NCBI GenBank assembly: GCA_029261715.1
Contig: JAJDAT010000015.1
Location: 1 to 64,000 of the forward strand
Direction of reading: 5' to 3'
From: Nitrospinia bacterium
GTDB lineage: Bacteria; Nitrospinota; Nitrospinia; Nitrospinales; JAJDAT01
DNA: 64,000 nucleotides
The notes below the pieces were generated by a model, which was not told the DNA's origin, did not search any database, and saw only the letters and a list, made by a program, of their open reading frames with translations. This document shows positions 10,492-20,661 of the stretch, piece by piece; within the stretch, counting starts at the first letter, position 1; every line of letters starts with the position of its first letter. Both the position numbers and the translations under genes were made by a program.

Positions 10492-11385
10492 TTATTGTAT
10501 TGGCGTTAAGTTGTGGAACTGCCACCACGGTTTTTTTCTGCCCGAAAGAGAAGTATCCCGAGGTTTGACCCAATACTCTTGCTTAAAATCCCCGCCTCCA
10601 ATAATCTCGGCTTCGGAAAAATGTTCGTTAACATTTTTTATTTTAATCACTCCCTGGCGAACCCATTTTTCTCCTAAACTTTGCTTTGTAATGGGATCCA
10701 TGAAACCGCTATCCAAGGAAAACACATGAAACCTATCTCGAATTTTAACTCCTTGAGTAGAGCCTGCGCTAATCATCACAACATCGTTCTCTTTATCAAC
10801 CGCTATAATCATGGCTTCAAATGGTAGATTTTTTACGACCTCGTTTACATAACCTGCAACTTGAGTAACCAAATTACCCATTGCCCTAGCGACGCCTGCA
10901 TTATCGATTTTGACTCCCTTAGGTTCTTCCATCATCGCCAGCTTGCCAAAGTTCTTTCGACCTCCTCCAGAAGAGCTAGTCCAAAACTTTTCTTTAATTA
11001 GAGGTTTCCAGGTTTTACCGCTCACAACTTCCAATTCAATGCCAACTTCTGCTGAAGTTGAGAGTTTGTCGTCCATTGTACGATTTGGATCGACGTCAAA
11101 CGTCAAAATTTTTCCTTGAATTATGAACTGCGCGGGAGATACGGGTTGTGTTTTGGGATCAAATTCTATTAAATGGTAACCGTCCATTTTCCAAAAAGCG
11201 CTTTTTAATTTATCTGATAAAATAGCTCCGGGATTGTATTCTTCTGTCCACCCTAGCGGGTTGTCAAAATGCTTAATCATTACTTTCTTTTTATAAATTG
11301 AGTCTGCGGAATATACCAATTCAATTGGAATAACGACCCAAAATAAAAGAAACCAAAAAATTAAATTTTTGCGCAATTTGGCCAT
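10492..11385 (-). CDS. Secreted protein, CsgG/FlgT-like (curli/flagellar accessory-type) fold suspected
   Basis: Signal peptide; FIIQGKILTFDVD, VARAMGNLVTQVAGYVNEVV, VISAGSTQGVKIRDRFHVF motifs resemble CsgG-related proteins. Confidence 0.55.
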   Translation of the reverse strand: MAKLRKNLIFWFLLFWVVIPIELVYSADSIYKKKVMIKHFDNPLGWTEEYNPGAILSDKLKSAFWKMDGYHLIEFDPKTQPVSPAQFIIQGKILTFDVDPNRTMDDKLSTSAEVGIELEVVSGKTWKPLIKEKFWTSSSGGGRKNFGKLAMMEEPKGVKIDNAGVARAMGNLVTQVAGYVNEVVKNLPFEAMIIAVDKENDVVMISAGSTQGVKIRDRFHVFSLDSGFMDPITKQSLGEKWVRQGVIKIKNVNEHFSEAEIIGGGDFKQEYWVKPRDTSLSGRKKPWWQFHNLTPIQ

Positions 11386-11629
11386 TGACTTAAAATTAGT
11401 TGCGTTCGATTAACATTTTGAATTTATTATAGTTTATTATAACAATTTTAGATCGTTTTTAAAGTTTTCTATTTATGGGAACCTCTAAAAGTCAAGATCT
11501 GCCATGAGCCTAGCGCTTGTTATCAAGGACTAGGCAATAGCAAACTAGCAAAAATATGAATTATTAGAAGCTTTCTTAATTCAAAGATTACCAATTGACA
11601 AAAACATTTCTAAAAGTAAAATTTTCACC

Positions 11630-12376
11630 ATGAAATATTATCTCAATATTCCCTTAGTTTTATTACTCTTGCTTGGAATTGTGCAAGTTTCCAACGCCGA
11701 TACAACCAAAATGAAATTAATAAAAGGCGGTTGTTTCCAAATGGGAACTCCTCAAAAAATCGATTACCATAGCGGCATTGAAAACTATCGAGAACGCCCA
11801 GTGCATGAGGTGTGCGTTGATTCATTTTATATAGATATTTATGAAACCACCCAAAAAGAATGGGCCGATGTCATAGAAGGCGAGATCAATGTCCATCGCA
11901 CCGCTCACCATGGCGAAGATCTGCCAATGGACCACATCGATTTCCCGGAAGCCCTGAGATATTGTAAAAAACTGGGAAAACGTTTGCCAACAGAAGCCGA
12001 ATGGGAATATGCAGCCAGAGCGGGTTCAACAACCTTGTATCCCTGGGGCGAAAAAATAAGCCGAAGGCATAGTTGGTACTCGGGGAGCGCCGTGCGCAAA
12101 CCTCATCCTGTAGGAACTAGAAAACCCAACGCTTGGGGTCTTCATGACATGATCGGAAGCGTTTGGGAATGGACCTCCGATTGGTATGGAGAGCATTATT
12201 ACAAATCAAGCCCTAAAGATAATCCCAAAGGTCCTAAAGGTGGAAGCTGGAGGGTGATTCGTGGAGGCTCTTGGATCGATGAAGCCAATGAAATTAGATC
12301 AGGCGTCCGATTTCCAGGTATGCAAGACGGAACAGAACATTTCCATGTAGGCGTTCGTTGCGTAAAAAATAAATAA
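11630..12376 (+). CDS. SUMF1/EgtB/PvdO-type formylglycine-generating-enzyme-like protein, secreted
   Basis: Signal peptide; CFQMGTP...RPVHEVCVDSFYIDIYETT, RLPTEAEWEYAARAGS, GLHDMIGSVWEWTSDWY, VIRGGSW. Confidence 0.93.
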   Translation: MKYYLNIPLVLLLLLGIVQVSNADTTKMKLIKGGCFQMGTPQKIDYHSGIENYRERPVHEVCVDSFYIDIYETTQKEWADVIEGEINVHRTAHHGEDLPMDHIDFPEALRYCKKLGKRLPTEAEWEYAARAGSTTLYPWGEKISRRHSWYSGSAVRKPHPVGTRKPNAWGLHDMIGSVWEWTSDWYGEHYYKSSPKDNPKGPKGGSWRVIRGGSWIDEANEIRSGVRFPGMQDGTEHFHVGVRCVKNK

Positions 12377-12439
12377 AAAAAACTTCTATTTAATTTCGGG
12401 CTCTATTCACACTTCTCATTAGATTCCTTTGAGCGTTCA

Positions 12440-13072
12440 TTGGATACCAAAACAATAAATAAGCTTTATTCTAAGCTCCATAAGAAACTCGCCGGAGCAA
12501 AATCGGAATTGGATTATAAAAACAATTTCGAACTCTTGATCGCCGTTTTATTGAGCGCGCAATCAACAGATAAGACGGTCAACTCCGTAACCAAAGATTT
12601 GTTTGTTGCCTGCCCTTCTCCAGAAGCGTTTTTAAAAGCTGGAGAATCAAAAGTGAGAGTCCTCATAAAACGAATCGGCTTAGCTCCAACCAAAGCAAAA
12701 AATATAATCAAAACCTGCACAATTTTATTGAACGAACATAAAGGGAAAATCCCCGACAACCGCGCAGATTTAGAAAAACTACCGGGCGTCGGCAGAAAAA
12801 CCGCCAATGTGGTGCTAAACGAGGGCTTTGGAGTTCCTACCATAGCTGTAGATACCCATGTGTTTCGAGTTTCCAACAGAACAGGTTTAGCCCCCAGTAA
12901 AACGGTCGAATTAGTGGAAGAAAAATTGCTGAAGCTTACTCCCAAAAAATGGCTTTTAGACGCGCATCGATACCTCATCCTCCATGGACGCTATGTATGC
13001 AAAGCTAAAAACTTTTCCTGTAAAGAATGCGTCATCTTAAACGAATGTGAATTTCCTGATAAAGTTTTATGA
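12440..13072 (+). CDS. nth: Endonuclease III
   Basis: LIAVLLSAQSTDKTVN, LPGVGRKTANVVLN, VDTHVFRVSNR, C-terminal CX6CX2CX5C 4Fe-4S cluster motif (CKAKNFSCKECVILNEC). Confidence 0.96.
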   Translation: MDTKTINKLYSKLHKKLAGAKSELDYKNNFELLIAVLLSAQSTDKTVNSVTKDLFVACPSPEAFLKAGESKVRVLIKRIGLAPTKAKNIIKTCTILLNEHKGKIPDNRADLEKLPGVGRKTANVVLNEGFGVPTIAVDTHVFRVSNRTGLAPSKTVELVEEKLLKLTPKKWLLDAHRYLILHGRYVCKAKNFSCKECVILNECEFPDKVL

Positions 13073-13830
13073 CCCCTCTTCCTAGAAACTTTAAAATCAT
13101 ATTAGATCGACTTGAAAATTTTTCGCAGGCTGAAAAAATTCCTTTAGAAGTTCTCGGAAAAATCTCCGCAGATGAAGAAACTCTTCCTATTCTCAAACTT
13201 GAACTGAATCCTCAATCCACAGCGCAAAAAAAAGTCTTAATATCTGGAGGCATTCACGGAGACGAACCTGCCGGAGTCGAAACGATTTGCGAGTTTTTAG
13301 AAAATAAACTCTATAGTCCTTTTTTAAAGGATTGGCGCATAACGCTACTACCCTGCTTAAACCCATCAGGTTATCAGAGGGACACTAGAAATAACTATGA
13401 AGATAAAGATTTAAATAGACTCTTCAAATTAGATTCTTCATGCACAGAGGTAGAAAGCGCTCAAAAAGTTTTAGAGTCGCCTTTTGATTTAACCTTAGAA
13501 CTTCATGAAGATTGCGATAGCGATGGGTATTATATTTTTCAAAAAGAAAATCTTCAATCAACCCCGCCCTTAGGCCGAAAGATTTTAAATGCAATAGAAT
13601 CCATTATGCCAATTAATAGAAGTTCGGAAATAGAAGAAATACCGGCAGAGGATGGTCTAATCATGCGACTAAAGGAACCGGACGAAATGCCCTGGTGGCC
13701 TATGGCTTTATACAGTTATCATATTGGGTGCCAACGTTCTTTTACTTTAGAAACTACTCCCAAGCTTTCAATGAACGTTCGCGTTGAAGCGCATTTAAAA
13801 GCTATCGAAATAGCCTTGAGTCAATATTAA
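13069..13830 (+). CDS. M14-family zinc carboxypeptidase/succinylglutamate desuccinylase-like
   Basis: ISGGIHGDEPAGVETICEFL (HxxE), LNPSGYQRDTRNN, LTLELHED. Confidence 0.85.
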   Translation: MTPLPRNFKIILDRLENFSQAEKIPLEVLGKISADEETLPILKLELNPQSTAQKKVLISGGIHGDEPAGVETICEFLENKLYSPFLKDWRITLLPCLNPSGYQRDTRNNYEDKDLNRLFKLDSSCTEVESAQKVLESPFDLTLELHEDCDSDGYYIFQKENLQSTPPLGRKILNAIESIMPINRSSEIEEIPAEDGLIMRLKEPDEMPWWPMALYSYHIGCQRSFTLETTPKLSMNVRVEAHLKAIEIALSQY

Positions 13831-13880
13831 AGTAGATAGTTTAAACTCGCCAAATCACCAAACCATAACAAGGTCGAGAC

Positions 13881-15671
13881 TTGAATACCTTTTGGAATAT
13901 TATCCAAATATACGCAATCCTTTTTGGAACCTTGTCTCTTTGCGTCTTACCCTGCTGGTGTATCTGCGGGAGATTCAAAATGTCTCCATCCGTACGTTTG
14001 TTTGTAACGGCAGCCTTCAACTTCTCTCTTTTTTACATATTAGGATGGATTGTATACATTACTTCTCTTCCCCCTTGGTTTCCCGCTTTCGTGTTATTAG
14101 CGTTAACGGCGGTTTCTGCATTTTTAATTTTATCTAAAAAAGTTCCTCTCTCTATAACCGTGAGCGGTTTAGTATTTTGGGCAATTTTATCTATATGGAT
14201 ATTATCTTTTCAGTTTGGCGTCGTTGTCTATGGCGGGGCTAATTGGTTTGGCGACTGGCGGGAAAACTATGAACACGCCCTGTTTTTTCTGGAACAAAGA
14301 CCTCTAGAAACTCAAGTCTTGTTTAATATGTGGGCTTTACCATCGCATGGCCCTTTATTTAATAGTTCTGTCGCTATTTTAATGAGCCTCTTTGGAAAAG
14401 AATTCTGGGTTTATCAAATAATTTCTACCGTTCTAAGTACGTTTGCGGTTCTTCCATTCGCTTTACTAATCCAGTCCATCGTAAAAATAAAGCAAGCCGC
14501 AGCTCATTGGGTATCGCTATTTATAATGATCTTTGCTCCTTTCGCTTTTCAAATGGAGCTATACACCAATACAAAGTTCTTCACTCTTGCTTTCATTTTA
14601 GGAGCGCTCTATTTATACCGACGCGGTATAAGAACTGATCGCCCTTATTGGTCGGCAGGTAGTATGATTGTTTTTTCATTAGGTTTCCTCGCGCATTATT
14701 CCGTTTTCCAATTCGCTCTCTTTTTTGTGGGACATTTCTTTTTTGTTACCTTCAAAAGGAAATGGGGAATTAAGCCGCCTCTTTATGCGTTTTTAGGATG
14801 TGGGATTTTAGCTTCCAGTCTGTTTTTGCATTTATTTTTTCATCCTGGATTCGAGCAAACTATAAAGTCCAACAACGAAACAGATTCTGAAAAATCAATC
14901 AACCTAACCGAGAGTATCAAGAGAAATTTACTAACCGCAATAATTCCCTACAGCTTTAGAAGAAATTGGGAAGGAGTTGCCGCCGCTCCGGTAATCGCAC
15001 AAAAGGATGACCGATTTGGAAAAGAATTTGAACCGCAAGAAAGCGATCCAACATTCGAGTGGTATTACGATCTTATAAATAATCAAGGAAGCTTATTGAG
15101 CAATTTAGGCATCGCCGGTATTTTGGGTATCTACCTCGCTGCTGGCTGGCTTGTAAGGAACTCAGGTATTCTTAAAAATCGCGCTAAACAGGCAAAGACA
15201 TTATTGGGCTGGAAGTTTTGGGCATTATTTTTTGGCGTTGGAATTCCTATTCATATAGCTCTATCGCCATATGGAACAGCCCAACTCAATCTCCATTTCT
15301 TTGTTTGTTTAACTATAATATGGATCTTTAAATACTTACAACAAATTCCTAATGCCATAAAACAAGCGCTTGCAGTAATTTTTATTGCAGAATCTCTTGT
15401 AACTTTATGGGCATGGATGAATGTGTTGATTCGATCTGTACCGATCTCAATGATTCAGGAAGAAGAACTTTTTATAACAGGAGAGCTAAACTTCAATCCT
15501 TCCTACATTAATAACTTTATTTTAAAGTTAAAAACAGGCTCTATCTTTTTATCGGATAAGGTAGGGGTATATGGACTGCAAACCGGGCTTACATTTAATG
15601 TTGCGCTTTTACTGTTAACAAGCTGGGTTTGCTACTCAACTTATAAAAAGCAGCTGCCAAAAACAAATTAA
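13881..15671 (+). CDS. Multi-pass membrane protein, possibly glycosyltransferase-like
   Basis: Many predicted TM helices, 596 aa; no decisive motif; initiates at TTG in the ORF track. Confidence 0.7.
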   Translation: MNTFWNIIQIYAILFGTLSLCVLPCWCICGRFKMSPSVRLFVTAAFNFSLFYILGWIVYITSLPPWFPAFVLLALTAVSAFLILSKKVPLSITVSGLVFWAILSIWILSFQFGVVVYGGANWFGDWRENYEHALFFLEQRPLETQVLFNMWALPSHGPLFNSSVAILMSLFGKEFWVYQIISTVLSTFAVLPFALLIQSIVKIKQAAAHWVSLFIMIFAPFAFQMELYTNTKFFTLAFILGALYLYRRGIRTDRPYWSAGSMIVFSLGFLAHYSVFQFALFFVGHFFFVTFKRKWGIKPPLYAFLGCGILASSLFLHLFFHPGFEQTIKSNNETDSEKSINLTESIKRNLLTAIIPYSFRRNWEGVAAAPVIAQKDDRFGKEFEPQESDPTFEWYYDLINNQGSLLSNLGIAGILGIYLAAGWLVRNSGILKNRAKQAKTLLGWKFWALFFGVGIPIHIALSPYGTAQLNLHFFVCLTIIWIFKYLQQIPNAIKQALAVIFIAESLVTLWAWMNVLIRSVPISMIQEEELFITGELNFNPSYINNFILKLKTGSIFLSDKVGVYGLQTGLTFNVALLLLTSWVCYSTYKKQLPKTN

Positions 15672-15696
15672 GACTTAATCCCAACAAACACCATCT

Positions 15697-15796
15697 CGTG
15701 TCATCCTGAAGCAAACTTATAAGTTAGGTGAAGCATCATTCTGAATCCTAATATTGTCACCCTGAGCTTGTCGAAGGGTCGCCTCGATTCAATAAA
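15697..15796. repeat. Dispersed intergenic repeat (copy R3, with extra insert)
   Basis: cgtgtcatcctgaagcaaac...ggtgaag.atc...tcgcctcgattcaataaa shared with 17091-17149; contains cctgagcttgtcgaaggg. Confidence 0.8.
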
Positions 15797-15820
15797 ACTA
15801 ATTCCTCTTTATTAATTGAT

Positions 15821-17017
15821 TTAAAGCATTCCCTTATTATCCTGAACTTTCCGCAACGCTTCGTTATAAATTTGCTTAAGCGGAACTTGCATTTGTTTTG
15901 CTAGGATTTTGCAGTCTTCGTATTCAGGCGCTATTTGCAGAACTTCTCCGTTCAAACTACCAATCTTCACGTTGACGGAACCATAAACAGTTTCTACATT
16001 AACGTTTTTTCTATCCAAAATAGCGCGGTCTACCGGGTAGTAGCGCAGCCCGAAAGTAGTCGATTCTTCAAATACAATTTTTTGGATTTTTTGGAAATCA
16101 ATCGATGGAGCAAGGATCGAAAGTTTTTGAGCAGGACGATTTTTTTTCATCAAGATAGACGCGCTAAAAACGTCCACAGCTCCAGCGTCAAACAGTCGTT
16201 GTGAAATATGATCGTAGAATTCAGGATTCATATCGTCGATATTGGTTTCCACCATGATCATATTTCCAGCGGAACCTTTTACCTCCCCCATCTCCCCTAC
16301 AATGAGTCGAAGAAGATTAGGCGTCGATTCAATTTCATGTCCTCCCGCGCCAAATCCTGAGCCTTGAATTTTTAGCGGTGGTAATGAACCAAACTCGTCA
16401 ACCATTTCATTCAAAATCGCTACACCCGTGGGCGTCGCCAACTCTTTTTTAACTCCAGACGAGTAACATGGAATACCTTCTAATAGTTTGACAGTAGCGG
16501 GCGCCGGAACCGGCATCGTGCCATGATCGCACTTCACCATTCCTTCTCCTGTATTAATCGCGGACGCATAAATCTTATCTGCCTTTAATGAAACAATTCC
16601 CGCAACAGAACCGACAATATCAACAATAGAGTCCAAAGCTCCCACTTCATGAAAATGAACTTTCTCTAAAGGGATGTTATGAATCTCCGCCTCAGCCACG
16701 CCGATTTTTTGGAAAACGTTCAGAGATCTTTTTTTAACTTCTTTGGAGAGGTTAGATTCTTCGATGATTTTTTTAATTGAGGAAAGATGGCGACCGTGGT
16801 GGTGAGGATCGTTTTGCGTTTCGGCCAATTCAACATCCACTTTAGTTCCAGAAATTTGACCGCGTTTGGTTTTGTAGGCTTTTAAGGAATATCCCAACAG
16901 GTTTAATTTTTCAAGTTCGCTTTTAATTGTTTCCAAGTCAACGCCCGAATCCACTAGAGCACCAAGGATCATGTCGCCACTAACGCCGGAAAAACAATCA
17001 AAGTATAAGGATTTCAT
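15821..17017 (-). CDS. larC: Nickel-pincer cofactor biosynthesis protein LarC
   Basis: LYFDCFSGVSGDMILGALVDSGVD, HFHEVGALDSIVDIVG, ETNIDDMNPEFYDH; single uninterrupted ORF. Confidence 0.94.
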   Translation of the reverse strand: MKSLYFDCFSGVSGDMILGALVDSGVDLETIKSELEKLNLLGYSLKAYKTKRGQISGTKVDVELAETQNDPHHHGRHLSSIKKIIEESNLSKEVKKRSLNVFQKIGVAEAEIHNIPLEKVHFHEVGALDSIVDIVGSVAGIVSLKADKIYASAINTGEGMVKCDHGTMPVPAPATVKLLEGIPCYSSGVKKELATPTGVAILNEMVDEFGSLPPLKIQGSGFGAGGHEIESTPNLLRLIVGEMGEVKGSAGNMIMVETNIDDMNPEFYDHISQRLFDAGAVDVFSASILMKKNRPAQKLSILAPSIDFQKIQKIVFEESTTFGLRYYPVDRAILDRKNVNVETVYGSVNVKIGSLNGEVLQIAPEYEDCKILAKQMQVPLKQIYNEALRKVQDNKGML

Positions 17018-17090
17018 TTATTATAATTGCTTTAAATTTATAGAATGATCTACAAACGAAGGCCAATCCAGTTTAAGTCATTCCCCAAAG

Positions 17091-17149
17091 CGTGTCATCC
17101 TGAAGCAAACCTTTAGGTTTGGTGAAGGATCTCGCCTCGATTCAATAAA
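17091..17149. repeat. Dispersed intergenic repeat (copy R4)
   Basis: cgtgtcatcctgaagcaaacctttaggtttggtgaaggatctcgcctcgattcaataaa, direct repeat of R3. Confidence 0.8.
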
Positions 17150-17173
17150 TCCACTTCCACTAAGATCAACGGA

Positions 17174-17449
17174 TTAAGAAAACAACCTCTTAAAAAACCC
17201 TTTTTTCTCACCCTTATCTTTAGAAACAGCCTCTAGCTCTTCGCCTTTGGGAAACCGGTCATGATGCTGATCAATAAATAATTGAATCAATACATGGCAA
17301 GAATGACATCCCCCACCCGCTTCGCAAGCTTCAGTCACCTGTTCAACAGTTTCCAGATTACCTTTTGAGATGCAATCGCGGATTATCTCTTCTTTTACCT
17401 GCAAACATTTGCAGATCAGGTCTTGTTCTTCAGGAGGCAGGTCGCTCAT
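17174..17449 (-). CDS. BFD-like [2Fe-2S]-binding protein
   Basis: ICKCLQVKEEIIRDCISKGNLETVEQVTEACEAGGGCHSCHVLI: CxC...CxxC spacing of BFD-like domains. Confidence 0.8.
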   Translation of the reverse strand: MSDLPPEEQDLICKCLQVKEEIIRDCISKGNLETVEQVTEACEAGGGCHSCHVLIQLFIDQHHDRFPKGEELEAVSKDKGEKKGFFKRLFS

Positions 17450-17813
17450 ACTTTATAAATAGGATTGAGAAATTAAGTAAAAATTAAAGTTTTCAGTATT
17501 TTACAGAATAAACACTACCTAGCAAAATAAAAACCTCCGTCCATCCTCTTTCTATGTCCTAGGTTAATTGAATAGTAAAGCTCATCAAACCACTTCACTT
17601 AGATCCGGAGTCAATCGCCTTTTATAGTCCACGGTGAGTTTATCTGAGGTAGTGAAGAAGCTGTCCTCGCTCCAAAAAACCTTACTATTTATGGAATGCA
17701 AAAAAATATATGCTATATTACTATGTCTTTCATAACTTCAAACTGTAATTATGGCTACTACAATACAACCTTAATTTTAAACTATAAAATACAATATAGA
17801 GAGGTGGTTTTTA

Positions 17814-19280
17814 ATGAGCGACCAAATTGTAGAAAACCCAACATATATGGAACACATAAGGCATTTTTTTGAAGATATTGATCTAGATCATATGAGTCAA
17901 AAAGGTATAGACTTATCGACCTATGAAAGTCTCAAGGCAAACTCGACCGATGTTTTTTTTCAGACGCTTCCTCCAAATGCCAATATGCCGCCATCAGATG
18001 AACGTAAATGGAGTAAAAAACGATCTGATACTTTTAAGAATTGGATTCGAAATGGACATCCATTTGGCAGCCCAAAACTTCAAAGTTTAAAACCATCACA
18101 GGCCGGACGCATTCGTAAAGATGCCAGAAATCTATTAGAAGGTGAAATCGACAAGCTAACGCTTGCTTTTAGCGAACTGATGAAAAGAGATACAGATGAT
18201 CCAGACAGTTATTTTGCTCTTGCAGGCATGCATTGGTATCCCCTTCCATTCAAGTGTAAACACCACGAAGATCGTTATAATCCATGGCATCGGGCTTATC
18301 TTGAAAAGTTTGAAAACGCTCTTCGATCTGTTGACGGTTGCGAAGACGTAACGCTTCCCTATTGGGATATCACGTCACCGCCTCCGGAATTCCTGTTTAA
18401 GGAGCCTTTCGACTCTTATACGCTTCCTATAGATATACATGCTAATTATAAAGCCGGATACAAAACGCAACGGTTTTCCGCCAATGATATAGAAACAAAT
18501 GTTCAGAGTGCAAGAATTTCAGATACAATTACACACGCCATGAATCAGCCTGTTTGGGGGGATTTCGTTTCATACACAAATCAAGGAATCGAAAGCGCTC
18601 ATGATGCTGGCCACGGCGCTTGTGGCCCTACCTTATCAAATACAGACGCAGCTTCATTTGACCCAATATTCTGGTTTTTTCATTCTAACTGGGATCGCCT
18701 TTGGTGGGAGTGGCAACAAATTATGAGCGCTACTACCTTGTGGACTTTCAGGAGTACGATTAAAGGCAATACAGAGTTTCTGGAACCGCCCTTTAACGAC
18801 CTTGATCCATTCTCACGTACCGCTGATAAAACAATCGACTTAAATAGCATGGGTATTGGCTATGAGTTACAGTCAGATTTGGAGGAAGCGGATCCTCAAG
18901 CATTAGCGCGTAGTGGATTTGGTAGCTTGATAGCTGGACAAGGCATTCTAGTCAATCAGATGACTCAAGCGTCAGTCAGGCTCAAGGGTATTGATCGACT
19001 AAAAATCCCAGGCAGCTTTAAAGCAATTTTGAAATCTAATGGAGAACTTGTTGGGCAACGTACTTTTTTTCAGTCGACTGAACCTAGGGACTGCGAAAGC
19101 TGCCAAATGAAAGCAAAAGTAAACCTCGATTTTCCTGTTGATATTAACGCAATTGCGGGAAAGGAACTAACAGTCGAAATAAAAGTTTTGACCCCTAACC
19201 CAGATGTTGGCCCACGCATGCCGCTACACGCAATTGGAAACCCAACTCTGAATGTTAGGATGTTACTCCAAGAAAAATAA
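17814..19280 (+). CDS. Tyrosinase/polyphenol oxidase family protein
   Basis: Copper-ligand regions GMHWYP/KHHEDRYNPWHRAYLEKFE and FDPIFWFFHSNWDRLWWEWQ; LPYWD; C-terminal beta-type domain. Confidence 0.93.
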   Translation: MSDQIVENPTYMEHIRHFFEDIDLDHMSQKGIDLSTYESLKANSTDVFFQTLPPNANMPPSDERKWSKKRSDTFKNWIRNGHPFGSPKLQSLKPSQAGRIRKDARNLLEGEIDKLTLAFSELMKRDTDDPDSYFALAGMHWYPLPFKCKHHEDRYNPWHRAYLEKFENALRSVDGCEDVTLPYWDITSPPPEFLFKEPFDSYTLPIDIHANYKAGYKTQRFSANDIETNVQSARISDTITHAMNQPVWGDFVSYTNQGIESAHDAGHGACGPTLSNTDAASFDPIFWFFHSNWDRLWWEWQQIMSATTLWTFRSTIKGNTEFLEPPFNDLDPFSRTADKTIDLNSMGIGYELQSDLEEADPQALARSGFGSLIAGQGILVNQMTQASVRLKGIDRLKIPGSFKAILKSNGELVGQRTFFQSTEPRDCESCQMKAKVNLDFPVDINAIAGKELTVEIKVLTPNPDVGPRMPLHAIGNPTLNVRMLLQEK

Positions 19281-19408
19281 AAATTGTTTGTAATTTTTTT
19301 GTAAGAGTGGTTCAGACAATTTTTTCTGCAGTCTAAATGATGACTACTTAAGCTTAAATACTGCTTTGGGACAATTATTTCTCGAAAGACGACAAGCACA
19401 TTTTGGGA

Positions 19409-19474
19409 AGGAAATGGTAGCGACGCAGGGACTTGAACCCCGGACCTCACGGATATGAGCCGTACGCTCTAACC
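19409..19474 (-). pseudogene. Partial tRNA-Met copy (66-bp direct repeat of 20355-20420), att-like
   Basis: aggaaatggtagcg[a]cgcagggacttgaaccccggacctcacggatatgagccgtacgctctaacc; 1 mismatch to the intact copy; acceptor 5' strand and D-arm side degenerate. Confidence 0.9.
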
Positions 19475-19618
19475 CCATGAACTAAACGTAGTTTCGTCTA
19501 GTAAAAATTTCCATTCAATATCCTATATCTATAAAGTTAAAAAACTAAGTCAAATTGGTTTCTTCTATAAAATTTGATATGATTGCATATGATTACTTTT
19601 AAACAGGAGTGATTATAT

Positions 19619-19864
19619 ATGCCTGAAAAAACTGGAAACGTCACTGTAAGAGTTTCAGCGAAAACACAAAAAAAACTGGACGATGTTGCCGCTAATATGG
19701 ATCGATCACGAAACTGGATCGTAAATGAAGCAATTGAAAGCTATCTAAATATCTACGAATGGCAAGAAAAAAGAATTAAAGAAAGACTCAAAAAGTCGGA
19801 AAAAGGGGGTAAGTTCTATACAGGCGGTCAAGTTGATAAAATCGTTGAGTCTTTCAAACCATGA
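19619..19864 (+). CDS. Ribbon-helix-helix (CopG/ParD-type) antitoxin
   Basis: VTVRVSAKTQKKLDDVAANMDRSRNWIVNEAIESYL; overlaps the toxin start by 4 nt. Confidence 0.88.
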   Translation: MPEKTGNVTVRVSAKTQKKLDDVAANMDRSRNWIVNEAIESYLNIYEWQEKRIKERLKKSEKGGKFYTGGQVDKIVESFKP

Positions 19865-20154
19865 TGGAGGTTGTATGGCTTGAAGACGCTACAAAAGACT
19901 TAAAAGAAATAGGTCTTTTTATCTTTAAAGAAAATCCTGCCGCCGCTTACGACGTTCTCACCAAAATTAAAGCTTCAGCAGATTCCCTAGAACTCAACCC
20001 GGAATTAGGACGAGTTGGACGGGTAAAGAAAACTCGCGAACTTGTTATTGCGGGACTTCCTTATATTATTCCTTATACTATTTATAAAGAACAAATCCGT
20101 ATTTTAGCTGTTATGCATACTTCCAAAAAATGGCCTGATGATTTTATAAAATAA
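19861..20154 (+). CDS. RelE/ParE-type toxin
   Basis: VVWLEDATKDLKEIGLFIFKENPAAAYDVLTKI...LELNPELGRVGRVKKTRELVIAGLPYIIPYTIYKEQIRILAVMHTSKKWP. Confidence 0.92.
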   Translation: MMEVVWLEDATKDLKEIGLFIFKENPAAAYDVLTKIKASADSLELNPELGRVGRVKKTRELVIAGLPYIIPYTIYKEQIRILAVMHTSKKWPDDFIK

Positions 20155-20297
20155 GAATGAAAGTTGAAAATCATATTTAATCGAAGCGAGATTCTTCCTC
20201 ACCCTTTTGGAGTTCATCTGAATGGCAGGTCATGGGGTGGGTTTTAAACTTAATAAATTTTTGCTTAGAATCTCCACACTAAACTAAAATCGGAGAA

Positions 20298-20342
20298 GTG
20301 GTCGTGCTTCGACAGGCTCAGCATGACAATTATTTTATTCAA
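20298..20342. repeat. Dispersed intergenic repeat (cttcgacaggctcag family)
   Basis: gtggtcgtgcttcgacaggctcagcatgaca resembles 211-275 (gtggtcgtggtttccttcgacaggctcagggc...catgaca). Confidence 0.65.
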
Positions 20343-20360
20343 GCTGAAATTTTGAGGAAA

Positions 20361-20443
<83 letters not shown>

Positions 20444-20661
20444 GGTTTCGCGAATCTCTTTGTCTATTTTGCGAAATGAGGATTTTAACCTTTCAATTAT
20501 AACCTGTCAACCCAGCATTTTCAGGAAATTTTACGCCGATTCATCAGGGTTAACATTGAAGGTTTGACCTAGATCCTTCGAACCTTCTAAGAAACTAAAA
20601 TATGGAAGTCGCATTTCGAGAGCCTCAATGTGACAATTTTTATTTTTTGCTTTTAGTTTCT

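Noticed and set aside
12514-12978. 154-aa minus-strand ORF
   Set aside because: Antisense to nth; Ser/Leu-rich shadow translation
15821-17017. Programmed frameshift in larC (as in some lactobacilli)
   Set aside because: A single uninterrupted 398-aa frame covers both LarC halves here
19409-19491. Second functional tRNA-Met
   Set aside because: The 5' acceptor strand (TACGTTT region) cannot pair with CGTCGCT and the D-arm is degenerate, so treated as a partial copy
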